NCBI GenBank assembly: GCA_021802375.1
Contig: JAKAAL010000124.1
Span: 1 to 9,051, forward strand
Source: Bacillota bacterium
GTDB taxonomy: Bacteria; Bacillota_E; Sulfobacillia; Sulfobacillales; Sulfobacillaceae
Length of the DNA stretch: 9,051 nt
Direction: 5' to 3'
The translations under genes were made by a program, and so were the position numbers. The notes under the pieces were generated by a model. That model searched no databases, had not been told where the DNA came from, and saw only the letters and a list, made by a program, of their open reading frames with translations. Shown here piece by piece: positions 1 through 6,097 of this stretch (position 1 is its first letter; each line of letters begins with the position of its first letter).

Positions 1-69
1 ATTGACCGGCCCCGGCTCCGGCTTAGGATGGTTCCCGATAGGATGGGACGACTCTATTTCATCAGCCAT
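1..69 (-). CDS. N-terminal fragment of an unidentified minus-strand protein
   Basis: An ATG on the minus strand at 69-67 opens a frame that stays open for 23 codons to the window edge. The peptide starts MADEIESSHPIG and is rich in proline, glutamate and glycine near the edge. A strong Shine-Dalgarno sequence, GGAGGAG (minus strand, 82-76), lies 6 bases before the ATG, which is the main reason to believe it is a real gene start. The fragment is too short and too low in complexity to name a family. It diverges from panD, so 70-199 should hold promoters for both. I infer a gene but not its function. Confidence 0.6.
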   Translation of the reverse strand, partial: MADEIESSHPIGNHPKPEPGPVN

Positions 70-199
70 GCGTATCTCCTCCCTTCAGACCGTCTCAATG
101 GGTATCCTGGCTCGCGTCCATTCACCCTATACAGGAAATTTTTTAACGTAAATTGCATACCCTAACGCTATGGGATAAAAGAGGAGGGGATCGACTGCG

Positions 200-589
200 A
201 TGCAGCGTGAAATGTTGAAATCCAAGATCCATCGAGCCATTGTGACAGAAGCCAATCTTAATTACATCGGAAGCCTGACCCTCGGGTACACCCTAGCCGA
301 GTCCGCCGATATTCTAGAATATGAATTGGTGCACGTCACCAATATTAATAGCGGCATCCATTGGGTCACCTACGTCATTGTGGACCAGGAAAAGGCCCAC
401 ACCGTCTGCCTCAATGGGACAGCTGCCCGTAATTTCCAGATTGGCGATCCCGTCATCATCATGGCGTACGGTCATTATGAGTCCGGTGAGATCAAGAGCC
501 TAAAGCCTCGGGTCGTCTTTGTTGATGCCAATAATCACATCACCGACGTCATTAGCCGAGAACCTCCCCGACTGACGCATAGCCCCTGA
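200..589 (+). CDS. panD: Aspartate 1-decarboxylase (pyruvoyl enzyme)
   Basis: PanD converts L-aspartate to beta-alanine, the precursor for pantothenate and so for coenzyme A; it acts in the cytoplasm as a tetramer. The 129-residue product has the usual length. Family hallmarks are visible: the opening MLKSKIHRA, Lys9 and His11, Tyr22, and the self-cleavage pair Gly24-Ser25, which becomes the C-terminus of the beta chain and the pyruvoyl group of the alpha chain. Thr57, Tyr58 and Asn72 are also in register with E. coli PanD. The numbering matches exactly with the ATG at 200, and GAGGAGGGG (181-189) precedes it, which supports this start over the internal Met5. Odd point: position 54, an arginine in E. 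coli PanD that contacts the substrate carboxylate, is histidine here. The gene stands alone, without panB or panC beside it. Confidence 0.95.
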   Translation: MQREMLKSKIHRAIVTEANLNYIGSLTLGYTLAESADILEYELVHVTNINSGIHWVTYVIVDQEKAHTVCLNGTAARNFQIGDPVIIMAYGHYESGEIKSLKPRVVFVDANNHITDVISREPPRLTHSP

Positions 590-717
590 TACTCCCTGGT
601 TTCAGTCGTGGACCGGAGGGTCCAGTCGATTTACGGCCGCGTGATGACAGCATGCCACATGGGGCAATCTACCTCTGGTGACCGCACTCAGTCATTCTCA
701 ACAAAGGGGGCGTTCTC
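590..717. other. Intergenic spacer between panD and the thiamine-binding protein gene
   Basis: This 128-base gap holds a short perfect inverted repeat, TGGACC-GGAG-GGTCCA at 609-624, without a following T-tract, so it is not a convincing terminator. A weaker TGCC/GGCA pair follows near 654-667. I see no clear promoter and no TPP-riboswitch core, although the next gene encodes a thiamine-binding protein. Confidence 0.4.
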
Positions 718-1032
718 ATGGCAGTAATTGAGGTAAAGGTGGTACCGGTAGGGACCGATGACCCCAGTCTCTCGAGCTATATTCGGGAGTGCTACCAAGT
801 CGCTGAAAAAAATGATGACGTGGATCTCGTGGTCACACCTACGTCAACCATTTTGGAAGGTCCCCTGGCCCGTGTGCTCAAGATCGCAGAGGCCATGCAT
901 CAAGAGCCCTTCTTGCATCACATCGAGCGGGTCATGACCACAATCACCATCGACGAACGTCGTGACAAACCGGAAGACATGGATGACATGGTCAGCTCCG
1001 TGTTTACCAAAGAGGATGACCAGGACATCTAA
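718..1032 (+). CDS. Thiamine-binding protein, MTH1187/YkoF-like family
   Basis: This 104-residue protein belongs to the small thiamine-binding family (DUF77, PF01910) with a ferredoxin-like fold. It opens with a VIEVKVVPVGTDDPS strand, then a helix, then TPTSTILEGPL and a helix with a two-histidine stretch (LHHIERV). It closes with the family hallmark TTITIDERRDKP at about residues 77-88. Members bind thiamine or related pyrimidines; the role (salvage, storage or transport support) is usually not established. The C-terminal tail after RRDKP is very acidic (EDMDDM, KEDDQD). AAAGGGGG (703-710) serves as ribosome binding site for the ATG at 718. The gene appears monocistronic and ends in the hairpin at 1037-1081. 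The family call is firm; the physiological role is not. Confidence 0.88.
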   Translation: MAVIEVKVVPVGTDDPSLSSYIRECYQVAEKNDDVDLVVTPTSTILEGPLARVLKIAEAMHQEPFLHHIERVMTTITIDERRDKPEDMDDMVSSVFTKEDDQDI

Positions 1033-1036
1033 ATCA

Positions 1037-1081
1037 CAAAGAGGCGGCGCCGCGTTGTTTGATGCCGGCACCGCCTCTTTG
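1037..1081 (+). terminator. Probable transcription terminator after the thiamine-binding protein gene
   Basis: Arms of 15 bases at 1037-1051 and 1067-1081 (CAAAGAGGCGG.GCC against GGC.CCGCCTCTTTG) pair with a single mismatch around a 15-base loop. The stem begins five bases after the stop codon. The A- and T-rich ends of the arms give only a short U-run (CUCUUU) within the stem and none after it, so efficiency is uncertain. Because the arms are symmetrical, it could act in either direction. Confidence 0.65.
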
Positions 1082-1126
1082 CGATCCAAGGAGCAAGCCT
1101 CCTTCGCTTCGACTTGGTTCGACGTT

Positions 1127-1164
1127 TCGAGTATGGTAACATAGAGGTATTCGAGTACCATAAT
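1127..1164 (+). promoter_or_regulatory. Candidate promoter and operator for the UPF0637-thioesterase unit
   Basis: GTAACA (1136-1141) and CATAAT (1159-1164) are 17 bases apart and match the sigma-A consensus at 4/6 and 5/6 positions, which would start transcription near 1171. The same stretch carries an inverted repeat, TATGGTA (1132-1138) and TACCATA (1156-1162). Each copy is preceded by CGAG, so TCGAGTA is also a direct repeat (1127-1133 and 1151-1157). The repeats flank the promoter elements, as an operator would. Inferred from sequence only. Confidence 0.35.
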
Positions 1165-1189
1165 TTAGAAACTTAATGAGGGACGCTTG

Positions 1190-1840
1190 ATGAACCAATT
1201 TCCTGGATTTACTGCTAAAGATTTTGATGCGTTTCTTATCCCAGAATTTCATGAACGCATGGCCTATTTGCGCCGGGACATCCGGCCCAAGCTCGCCAAA
1301 CTAGGGGATGACTTAGCTCCCAAATTAGAATCCTTAGTGGGTCACCCGCTCTACCCGCACACGGCATCTCACGCCAGACGCCGGGTAAATCCCCCCGACG
1401 ACACCTGGGTGGCGTTTTCTCGGTCGGAACGCGCCTATAAACGCTATGCACACTTTGAAGTCGGCATCTCACTGGATTATGTGTTTGTACGCTTTGTGGT
1501 CAAGCCCGAAGGCGAGGATGACAAGCCGGCCCTCGAACGCTACTTGGCGGAGGAGGGGGTCAAAGCCTTCGACTTAAAGGATCCCGCTCCAATTTTTTGG
1601 TATCGCGACGATCACGGCACCGATCCCTATCCCATCAATGCGATCGATGCAGAAAAAGCCCAGGAGATCCTGAAAAAGACCAGAGTGAAAAGCCACGGTT
1701 TTACGGTCGGCATGGTTTTCCCTCGCACCGATCCGCTCGTTAAGAGCGCCGAATTGGTAACTCGCAGTTACAACGCCATTGCCCACTTAGTCCCGCTATA
1801 CCGAGGGTCGGTTCGCCTGATCGAGACGGTCGACGCATGA
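1190..1840 (+). CDS. UPF0637 (DUF1054, YktB-like) protein
   Basis: The product of about 216 residues matches the length and layout of the UPF0637/DUF1054 family known from Bacillus YktB. It opens with FPGFTAKDFDAFLIPEFHER, the family's N-terminal signature, followed by RRDIRPKL, the VGHPLYPHTASHARR stretch, the WVAFSRSERAYKRYAHFEVGI region and, near the C-terminus, the LVPLYRG segment. No membrane segment, signal peptide or recognised catalytic motif is visible, and the family has no established function that I know of. I chose ATG 1190 over the upstream TTG at 1187 because the GAGGG at 1178-1182 is 7 bases from the ATG. The stop codon overlaps the start of the next gene (ATGA at 1837-1840), so the two are probably translationally coupled. 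Confidence 0.88.
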   Translation: MNQFPGFTAKDFDAFLIPEFHERMAYLRRDIRPKLAKLGDDLAPKLESLVGHPLYPHTASHARRRVNPPDDTWVAFSRSERAYKRYAHFEVGISLDYVFVRFVVKPEGEDDKPALERYLAEEGVKAFDLKDPAPIFWYRDDHGTDPYPINAIDAEKAQEILKKTRVKSHGFTVGMVFPRTDPLVKSAELVTRSYNAIAHLVPLYRGSVRLIETVDA

Positions 1841-2262
1841 GACCGGTACCTGAAGCCTTTTCTTACCAAATTGATCGCCCGGTGGTACCTAGTATGACCG
1901 CGGACCGTTGGGGCAATCCCACCCCGGCACATGTTCTGGCCACACCGATGCTGCTCCGACTATTCGAAGAATGTGCGTCCGAGGGCATCTTACCGTTTCT
2001 TCACCCTGATGAGTTAATTTTGGGAGCTGAAGTGACGTTACGCCATCGTCGGCCCACGCCACCGGGACTAACGGTGCACCTGCGGACCCAACTCATTGAG
2101 GGCCGTACGGACAAATTGACTTTCGAGCTTCGCGCTTGGGATGAGATCGACGTGGTGGCAACCGGCACGCTCACGTCGGCAGTGGTCTCCCGTACCACCT
2201 TTGAGACCCGTTTCGCTGACAAATTTCGGTATGCCGAAGACCTCTTAAAAAGAGACCACTAA
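1837..2262 (+). CDS. Fluoroacetyl-CoA-thioesterase-like (FlK-type) hot-dog protein
   Basis: The 141-residue protein resembles the FlK group of hot-dog-fold thioesterases. The alignment is ungapped around the active site: Thr36, Glu44 and His70 sit at the same spacing (8 and 26 residues) as FlK Thr42, Glu50 and His76. The His is followed by the shared PTPPGLTV stretch after two further residues. These residues hydrolyse an acyl-CoA thioester in FlK. FlK's gate phenylalanines (33 and 36, as I recall) fall on Asn27 and Pro30 here, so the fluoroacetate-specific lid is not evident and a general small acyl-CoA or other thioester substrate is more likely. The gene overlaps the UPF0637 gene by ATGA and ends 9 bases from the convergent lysR stop, with no terminator between. 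Family assignment good, substrate unknown. Confidence 0.82.
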   Translation: MRPVPEAFSYQIDRPVVPSMTADRWGNPTPAHVLATPMLLRLFEECASEGILPFLHPDELILGAEVTLRHRRPTPPGLTVHLRTQLIEGRTDKLTFELRAWDEIDVVATGTLTSAVVSRTTFETRFADKFRYAEDLLKRDH

Positions 2263-2271
2263 AGAGTCGTG

Positions 2272-3198
2272 CTAGTCTTCGTTGGTCCAGGTTGGCAAGA
2301 GATGCTGGGGCACCCTGTAATGCTCAATAAATCGGTTAAAGAGGGCCCGGAACGCGGCGGTGCGATGGGGTTCTTTCATCATGATGAGCGACGTGGTGCG
2401 CGCAATGGGGGGAAGCCCATCTACTTCCAACGCGACCAGATCCCGGCGCTGAATGTCGTCACGCACCACGGAATCGGGCACGAAGGCCGCTCCGAGACCC
2501 ACTTTGACCATGCTTTTAATGACCTCGTGACTATTAAATTCCATCAGGACGCGAGGCATCACGCCGTGCTGCTCCAAGACGCCATCGACAAAAGATCGGA
2601 AGCGTGAAGGGGTCTCATACGAGATGAAGTCTAATTGTGCAATGTCATACAAGGTCAGCATCGTCGGTAAATCAAGCGCCCGTTCCGGGCTAACCACAAG
2701 ACGCACCGGGTCCGAAAACAAGGGAATCGAGTCAATTTGTTCATGGATAATGGGGATGGTGACCAGACCAATGTCATACTCCCCTTTAATTACCCCATCC
2801 AGATTCTCTTGAATCTCGCCGACTTTGACCCGCACCTTGATTTGCGGGAACTGTCGGGTGAACCCTGAAAGAACCCGTGGCAAACTAAACACGGCAACCG
2901 TGGCCAACGCTCCAATGTGCAGTTCACCTTGCCCTGGTCTCTCTAACGCTTCCATGGCTTCATAGGTTTGGTCCAGTGACAATAAAATACGCTTAGCATA
3001 GTGATATAGTAATTCTCCGGTGGTAGTCAGTTGAAACTTCCGCCCTTGGCGCATCAACAGCGTGGTATGAAACTCCTCCTCTAATTGTGCCAGTTGCTTG
3101 GTTACCGCAGGCTGGGTCAAGTTGAGTTGTTCTGCTGCCCGGGTAAGGCTGCCGGATTCCACGATGCGGGTAAAGGTATTTAAATGCGCCAACTGCAT
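2272..3198 (-). CDS. LysR-type transcriptional regulator
   Basis: This is a full-length LysR regulator (308 residues). The N-terminal winged helix-turn-helix covers about residues 1-60, with the recognition segment SLTRAAEQLNLTQPAVTKQL at residues 17-36. A linker helix follows, then the two-lobed periplasmic-binding-like effector domain from about residue 90 (GELHIGALATVAVFSLPRVL) to the end. ATG 3198 is chosen: it gives the classical start MQLAHLNTF, and GAGGAGG (3214-3208) lies 9 bases upstream. The ATG at 3207 overlaps that ribosome binding site, and the upstream extension is atypical. It is divergent from the oxidoreductase operon, the arrangement in which LysR proteins often control the neighbour and themselves. 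Effector unknown; a 2-oxoacid or related metabolite is a guess from context. Confidence 0.93.
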   Translation of the reverse strand: MQLAHLNTFTRIVESGSLTRAAEQLNLTQPAVTKQLAQLEEEFHTTLLMRQGRKFQLTTTGELLYHYAKRILLSLDQTYEAMEALERPGQGELHIGALATVAVFSLPRVLSGFTRQFPQIKVRVKVGEIQENLDGVIKGEYDIGLVTIPIIHEQIDSIPLFSDPVRLVVSPERALDLPTMLTLYDIAQLDFISYETPSRFRSFVDGVLEQHGVMPRVLMEFNSHEVIKSMVKVGLGAAFVPDSVVRDDIQRRDLVALEVDGLPPIARTTSLIMMKEPHRTAAFRALFNRFIEHYRVPQHLLPTWTNED

Positions 3199-3414
3199 GC
3201 CACACATCCTCCTCAAAACCACCTAGGCATATTTCTCCATCGATTCTGAGTCCTATCTTACTAGATTATTCCCATTAGTTATGGTTTAAATAAAAAAGGT
3301 TTATTAGGTTTCACGACGGATCCGTACTACAGTGAGATCAATAATAAAGGATGTTCAACGACCAACCTATCGACAACGCGCAGTATCTAGTTGAAGCATC
3401 AAGGAGGCACGATC
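3199..3414. promoter_or_regulatory. Divergent control region between lysR and the kor operon
   Basis: This AT-rich 216-base region must hold the promoters of both units. It contains the dyad CCAT-TAGTT-ATGG (3272-3284) and a perfect 10-base palindrome, ACGGATCCGT (3316-3325), either of which could be a LysR-type site. AT tracts lie at 3285-3306 and 3338-3348, but no hexamer pair stood out as a clear sigma-A promoter in either direction. A strong AAGGAGG (3401-3407) precedes the gamma-subunit ATG. Confidence 0.45.
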
Positions 3415-3891
3415 ATGCTGGCGTGGAAAATTGGCGGCGATCAAGGAGAAGGAATTGATTCCACGGGTGACGTGTTGGCGTCTGTTGCCAACCGCATGGG
3501 ATACTATGTCTACGGCTACAAACACTTTTCGTCCCGTATTAAGGGAGGCCACACCAATTACAAAGTTCGCATTGCGACCTCTCGACTCGAGGCCACCACG
3601 CGCCACACCGACATTTTAGTGGCACTGAACCAAGAAACCATCGATCGGAACGTGCATGAACTTGATGGCGGTTTACTGCTCGCAGACCAGTCCTTCGGGC
3701 CCGTGCTCCCGGAAGGTGCTAAGGCACACCTCTTGACCCTTCCACTGACCGAAATTGCCCGCAACTTAGGCTCCGTCATGATGCGCAACATGGTGGCCGT
3801 CGGCGCCTCAGCCGCACTGATCCAACTCCCCCTCGATGTCTTTTTAGACTACGTCACCAAGAAGTTTGAAAAAAAGGCGGGGCTGTGGTGA
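3415..3891 (+). CDS. korA: 2-oxoacid:ferredoxin oxidoreductase, gamma-domain part of the large subunit
   Basis: The 158-residue product is the gamma domain of a pyruvate/2-oxoglutarate ferredoxin oxidoreductase. It starts with the GGDQGEGIDSTGDVLA nucleotide-binding-like stretch, then GYYVYGYKHFSSRIKGGHTNYKVR typical of Bacillus-type KorA, and ends in a helical segment before the linker. In Bacillus-type and archaeal two-subunit enzymes this domain is fused to the alpha domain in one chain of about 580 residues. Here the frame stops (TGA 3889-3891) after KKFEKKAGLW, just where the linker would begin. ATG 3415 is preceded by AAGGAGG at 3401-3407. The stop overlaps the next frame, which is in -1 register. 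A slippery A AAA AAG at 3870-3876 suggests frameshifting into the alpha part (see separate feature). It is either the first part of a split korA or the front half of a frameshifted gene. Confidence 0.88.
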   Translation: MLAWKIGGDQGEGIDSTGDVLASVANRMGYYVYGYKHFSSRIKGGHTNYKVRIATSRLEATTRHTDILVALNQETIDRNVHELDGGLLLADQSFGPVLPEGAKAHLLTLPLTEIARNLGSVMMRNMVAVGASAALIQLPLDVFLDYVTKKFEKKAGLW

Positions 3892-3916
3892 ATGCCAACC
3901 GACAAGCTGTCACCAC
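3870..3916 (+). promoter_or_regulatory. Candidate -1 ribosomal frameshift signal joining the gamma and alpha parts of KorA
   Basis: The heptamer A AAA AAG (3870-3876) lies in the exact phase required for -1 slippage (zero-frame codons AAA AAG), the same heptamer used in E. coli dnaX. Eight bases downstream, GTGGTGA (3885-3891) can pair with TCACCAC (3910-3916) in a 7-bp stem with an 18-base loop, at typical spacing for a stimulator. The -1 frame is closed by TGA at 3867-3869 and the zero frame by TGA at 3889-3891, so any shift must occur between these. Slipping gives a linker reading FEKKGGAVVNAN, which matches the fused family pattern, and a chain of 578 residues. No convincing upstream Shine-Dalgarno stimulator is seen. 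Confidence 0.5.
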
Positions 3917-5150
3917 CGGCTATGAGCGCGTGATTGACACATACGGAGCCCTATTAACATTCAAATTAGGCGCCCCAACCCGAGGCGATCGCCTGGTCAT
4001 TAGTGGCAACGACGCCATCGCGTTAGGAGCGATTGCTGGTGGATGCCGTCTCATGTATGGCTACCCGATTACTCCTGCCACCGACATCATGGAGGCGTTA
4101 GTCCGGTGGTTCCCGGTAGTCGGAGGAGCGGTGGTGCAGATGGAAGATGAGCTCGGGTCGATTACGGCCGTAATTGGCGCCGGCTTCGCTGGCGCTCGTG
4201 CCATGACCTCTAGCTCAGGCCCCGGCATTTCGCTGATGCAAGAAGCCATTGGCCTGGCTTCGGTGGCGGAGATTCCCGCTGTTATCGTAGATACCCAGCG
4301 CGGCGGCCCCAGCACCGGGATGCCTACCAAACAAGAACAATCGGATCTACTCGCCCTCCTTCACGGTGGACACGGAGACACGTTGCGGGTGGTGTTGACC
4401 CCGGGCTCGATCGAAGAATGCTTTGACGACGCGGTCGAGGCCTTTAATCTGGCCGAACAATTCCAAACCCCGGTCATCATCGCGACGGACCTCTCCTTGG
4501 CATTATGGCAACAGAGTGTGGAACGCAGTAGCCTCAATGGGCCTAATGCGTCGATCCGCAAGAGGTCCACATTAAGCCAGGCAGACCTCTTGGCCTTAGG
4601 AGAAAATGTATTTCAACGCTATCAATTTAGTCCCGACGGGATATCTCCCCGCTCGTTACCGGGTGAGAAAAATGGTCAATACTTGGCCACCGGGGTCGAA
4701 CACGGGCCCAGTGGCAAGGTGAGTGAGGATCCCGTCAACCGGGAACGCATGATGAATAAGCGGCTGGCAAAACTCGAGGGCATCGCTGCTATCCGCGACG
4801 GCTTCCGTTACGAGGGGCCCGACCATCCGGAACTCATCCTGGTCGGCATCGGTTCAACCGTAGGCATTCTGCGTGAAGCCGTCCAACATCTGGGCGACCA
4901 TGTTGGGCTGGCCTGGTTCCGCACCCTATCGCCATTTCCAACCCAACGTGTCCGCGATGTGCTGGCACCAGCGGCCCACGTGATGGTGGTAGAACAAAAC
5001 GCCCTAGGCCAAATCCGCCAGGTAATGGCTGTCCACGGCGTGACCGACAATCGGTTTACAAGCTTTCTTAAATATGACGGGGTCCCTTTCTTGCCGGAAG
5101 AAGTGGTGACCCGTGCCCAATCCTTAGTCAGTCCTGTGGAGGTGCACTAG
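3885..5150 (+). CDS. korA: 2-oxoacid:ferredoxin oxidoreductase, alpha-domain part of the large subunit (probably 2-oxoglutarate)
   Basis: This 421-residue part carries the alpha domains of the enzyme that oxidatively decarboxylates a 2-oxoacid to acyl-CoA, with thiamine diphosphate and ferredoxin. The YPITPA motif is at residues 60-65, followed by a DELGSITAVIGAGFAGARAMTSSSGPG-like core in which a Glu contacts the cofactor, then QRGGPSTGMPTKQEQ. The KorA-typical DGISPRSLPG insert lies near residue 250 and a second, transketolase-C-like domain begins at about residue 320. If translated alone, it starts at GTG 3885 or GTG 3888; the latter overlaps the gamma stop as GTGA, and only a weak AGGCGGGG (3875-3882) precedes it. 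Its N-terminal residues NANRQAVTTGYERV correspond to the interdomain linker of fused KorA, not to a natural protein start. The beta-subunit ATG follows the TAG directly. Confidence 0.92.
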   Translation: MVNANRQAVTTGYERVIDTYGALLTFKLGAPTRGDRLVISGNDAIALGAIAGGCRLMYGYPITPATDIMEALVRWFPVVGGAVVQMEDELGSITAVIGAGFAGARAMTSSSGPGISLMQEAIGLASVAEIPAVIVDTQRGGPSTGMPTKQEQSDLLALLHGGHGDTLRVVLTPGSIEECFDDAVEAFNLAEQFQTPVIIATDLSLALWQQSVERSSLNGPNASIRKRSTLSQADLLALGENVFQRYQFSPDGISPRSLPGEKNGQYLATGVEHGPSGKVSEDPVNRERMMNKRLAKLEGIAAIRDGFRYEGPDHPELILVGIGSTVGILREAVQHLGDHVGLAWFRTLSPFPTQRVRDVLAPAAHVMVVEQNALGQIRQVMAVHGVTDNRFTSFLKYDGVPFLPEEVVTRAQSLVSPVEVH

Positions 5151-6014
5151 ATGGCAACGTTACAAGATTTTCGCACCAGCGAAAAAGCCTGGTGGTGTCC
5201 AGGCTGCGGGGATTTCGGTGTACTGGCTGCCATGCAAAAAGCCTTAGTGGCGGTAGGGGCCAACCCGGACACGACGGCAATTGTTGCGGGCATTGGATGC
5301 TCTGGAAAAATCGGGAACTATATCAATTCCTATAACATTCACGTCACCCATGGCCGTGCGTTACCGGCCGCATTAGGCCTAAAAATGGCCAACCGGGATC
5401 TTATGGTTTTGGTAGCAGGAGGCGATGGAGACGCCTACGCCATTGGGATGGGTCACTTTATGCATGCACTGCGCCGTAACTACAACGTCACCTATGTCGT
5501 GATGGATAATCATGTATATGGCTTAACCAAAGGTCAGACTTCTCCGACCTCCCAGGAAGGGTTTAAGACCAAGACGACCCCGCAGGGAAGCATTGAACAC
5601 CCCGTCCACCCTTTGATGCTAGCGGTTTCGGCCGGCGCCACCTTTGTGGCGCAAGGATTTTCCAGTTGGCAACCCCAACTGGCGTCCCTGATCCAAAAAG
5701 GTATTGAGCATCCCGGATTCTCGCTCATCAACGTGATCTCGCCGTGTGTGACGTACAACAAGGTCAACACCTACGACTGGTATAAGAAGACCCTAGAAAA
5801 TCTGGACGAAGATAACACTTATGAGGCCAACGACCGCAGTGCTGCCTTAGCCAAGCTACACCAAACCGAAGAATTGGTGACCGGGCTCATTTATCAGGAA
5901 GCGTCTACTCCGTATGAAGACCTCATTCCCGGATTTCGACAGACGCCTTTAGTCCATCAAGATCCCCATGTGGATTCCGAGGCTTGGGATAAGATTCTGG
6001 CCACCTTAGAATAG
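5151..6014 (+). CDS. korB: 2-oxoacid:ferredoxin oxidoreductase beta subunit (KorB-like)
   Basis: The 287-residue beta subunit binds thiamine diphosphate and one [4Fe-4S] cluster and passes electrons to ferredoxin. Cys16 and Cys19 (CPGCGDFG), Cys50 (GIGCSGK) and Cys199 (ISPCVTYN) are the four expected cluster ligands. The thiamine diphosphate/Mg motif runs from GGDGDAYAIG (90-99) to Asn120 (VMDNHVYGLTKGQTSPT). The KVNTYDWYKK stretch after Cys199 is typical of Bacillus-type KorB. The ATG follows the alpha stop with no gap, and its GGAGGTG ribosome binding site lies inside the end of the alpha gene, so the two are coupled. No separate delta (ferredoxin-domain) subunit is encoded, as in two-subunit enzymes. 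2-oxoglutarate is the likely substrate by similarity from memory; pyruvate or a broader range cannot be excluded. Confidence 0.94.
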   Translation: MATLQDFRTSEKAWWCPGCGDFGVLAAMQKALVAVGANPDTTAIVAGIGCSGKIGNYINSYNIHVTHGRALPAALGLKMANRDLMVLVAGGDGDAYAIGMGHFMHALRRNYNVTYVVMDNHVYGLTKGQTSPTSQEGFKTKTTPQGSIEHPVHPLMLAVSAGATFVAQGFSSWQPQLASLIQKGIEHPGFSLINVISPCVTYNKVNTYDWYKKTLENLDEDNTYEANDRSAALAKLHQTEELVTGLIYQEASTPYEDLIPGFRQTPLVHQDPHVDSEAWDKILATLE

Positions 6015-6027
6015 GGCGGCAACACAC

Positions 6028-6067
6028 CCCGGAGGTCTTCCCGCGTGGGGAGCCCCCGGGATTTTTT
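6028..6067 (+). terminator. Rho-independent terminator of the kor operon
   Basis: A GC-rich hairpin starts 13 bases after the korB stop. CCCGG (6028-6032) pairs with CCGGG (6056-6060), and inside it CTTCCC (6037-6042) pairs with GGGGAG (6047-6052) around a GCGT loop, with a small mismatch and a bulge between. It is followed by six T bases (6062-6067). The reverse direction has no T-run, so it acts for the plus-strand operon only. Confidence 0.9.
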
Positions 6068-6097
6068 ATTGTTCGATGAGGCCATCCGACCTTGGCA

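Noticed and set aside
144..181. Sigma-A promoter for panD
   Set aside because: TTGCAT (153-158) with TAAAAG (176-181) would place the start inside the ribosome binding site; no better pair was found.
609..624. Inverted repeat TGGACC-GGAG-GGTCCA as a terminator for panD
   Set aside because: The stem is only 6 bp and no T-run follows.
590..717. TPP riboswitch before the thiamine-binding protein gene
   Set aside because: The conserved CTGAGA and ACCTGAT-type segments of the aptamer are absent.
1837..2262. True fluoroacetyl-CoA thioesterase giving fluoroacetate resistance
   Set aside because: The catalytic triad is kept, but the gate phenylalanines of FlK fall on Asn27 and Pro30, and no fluorometabolite genes are near.
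2269..2607. Plus-strand open frame of 112 codons antisense to lysR
   Set aside because: It lies entirely within a clear LysR gene on the other strand, has no family resemblance and no ribosome binding site.
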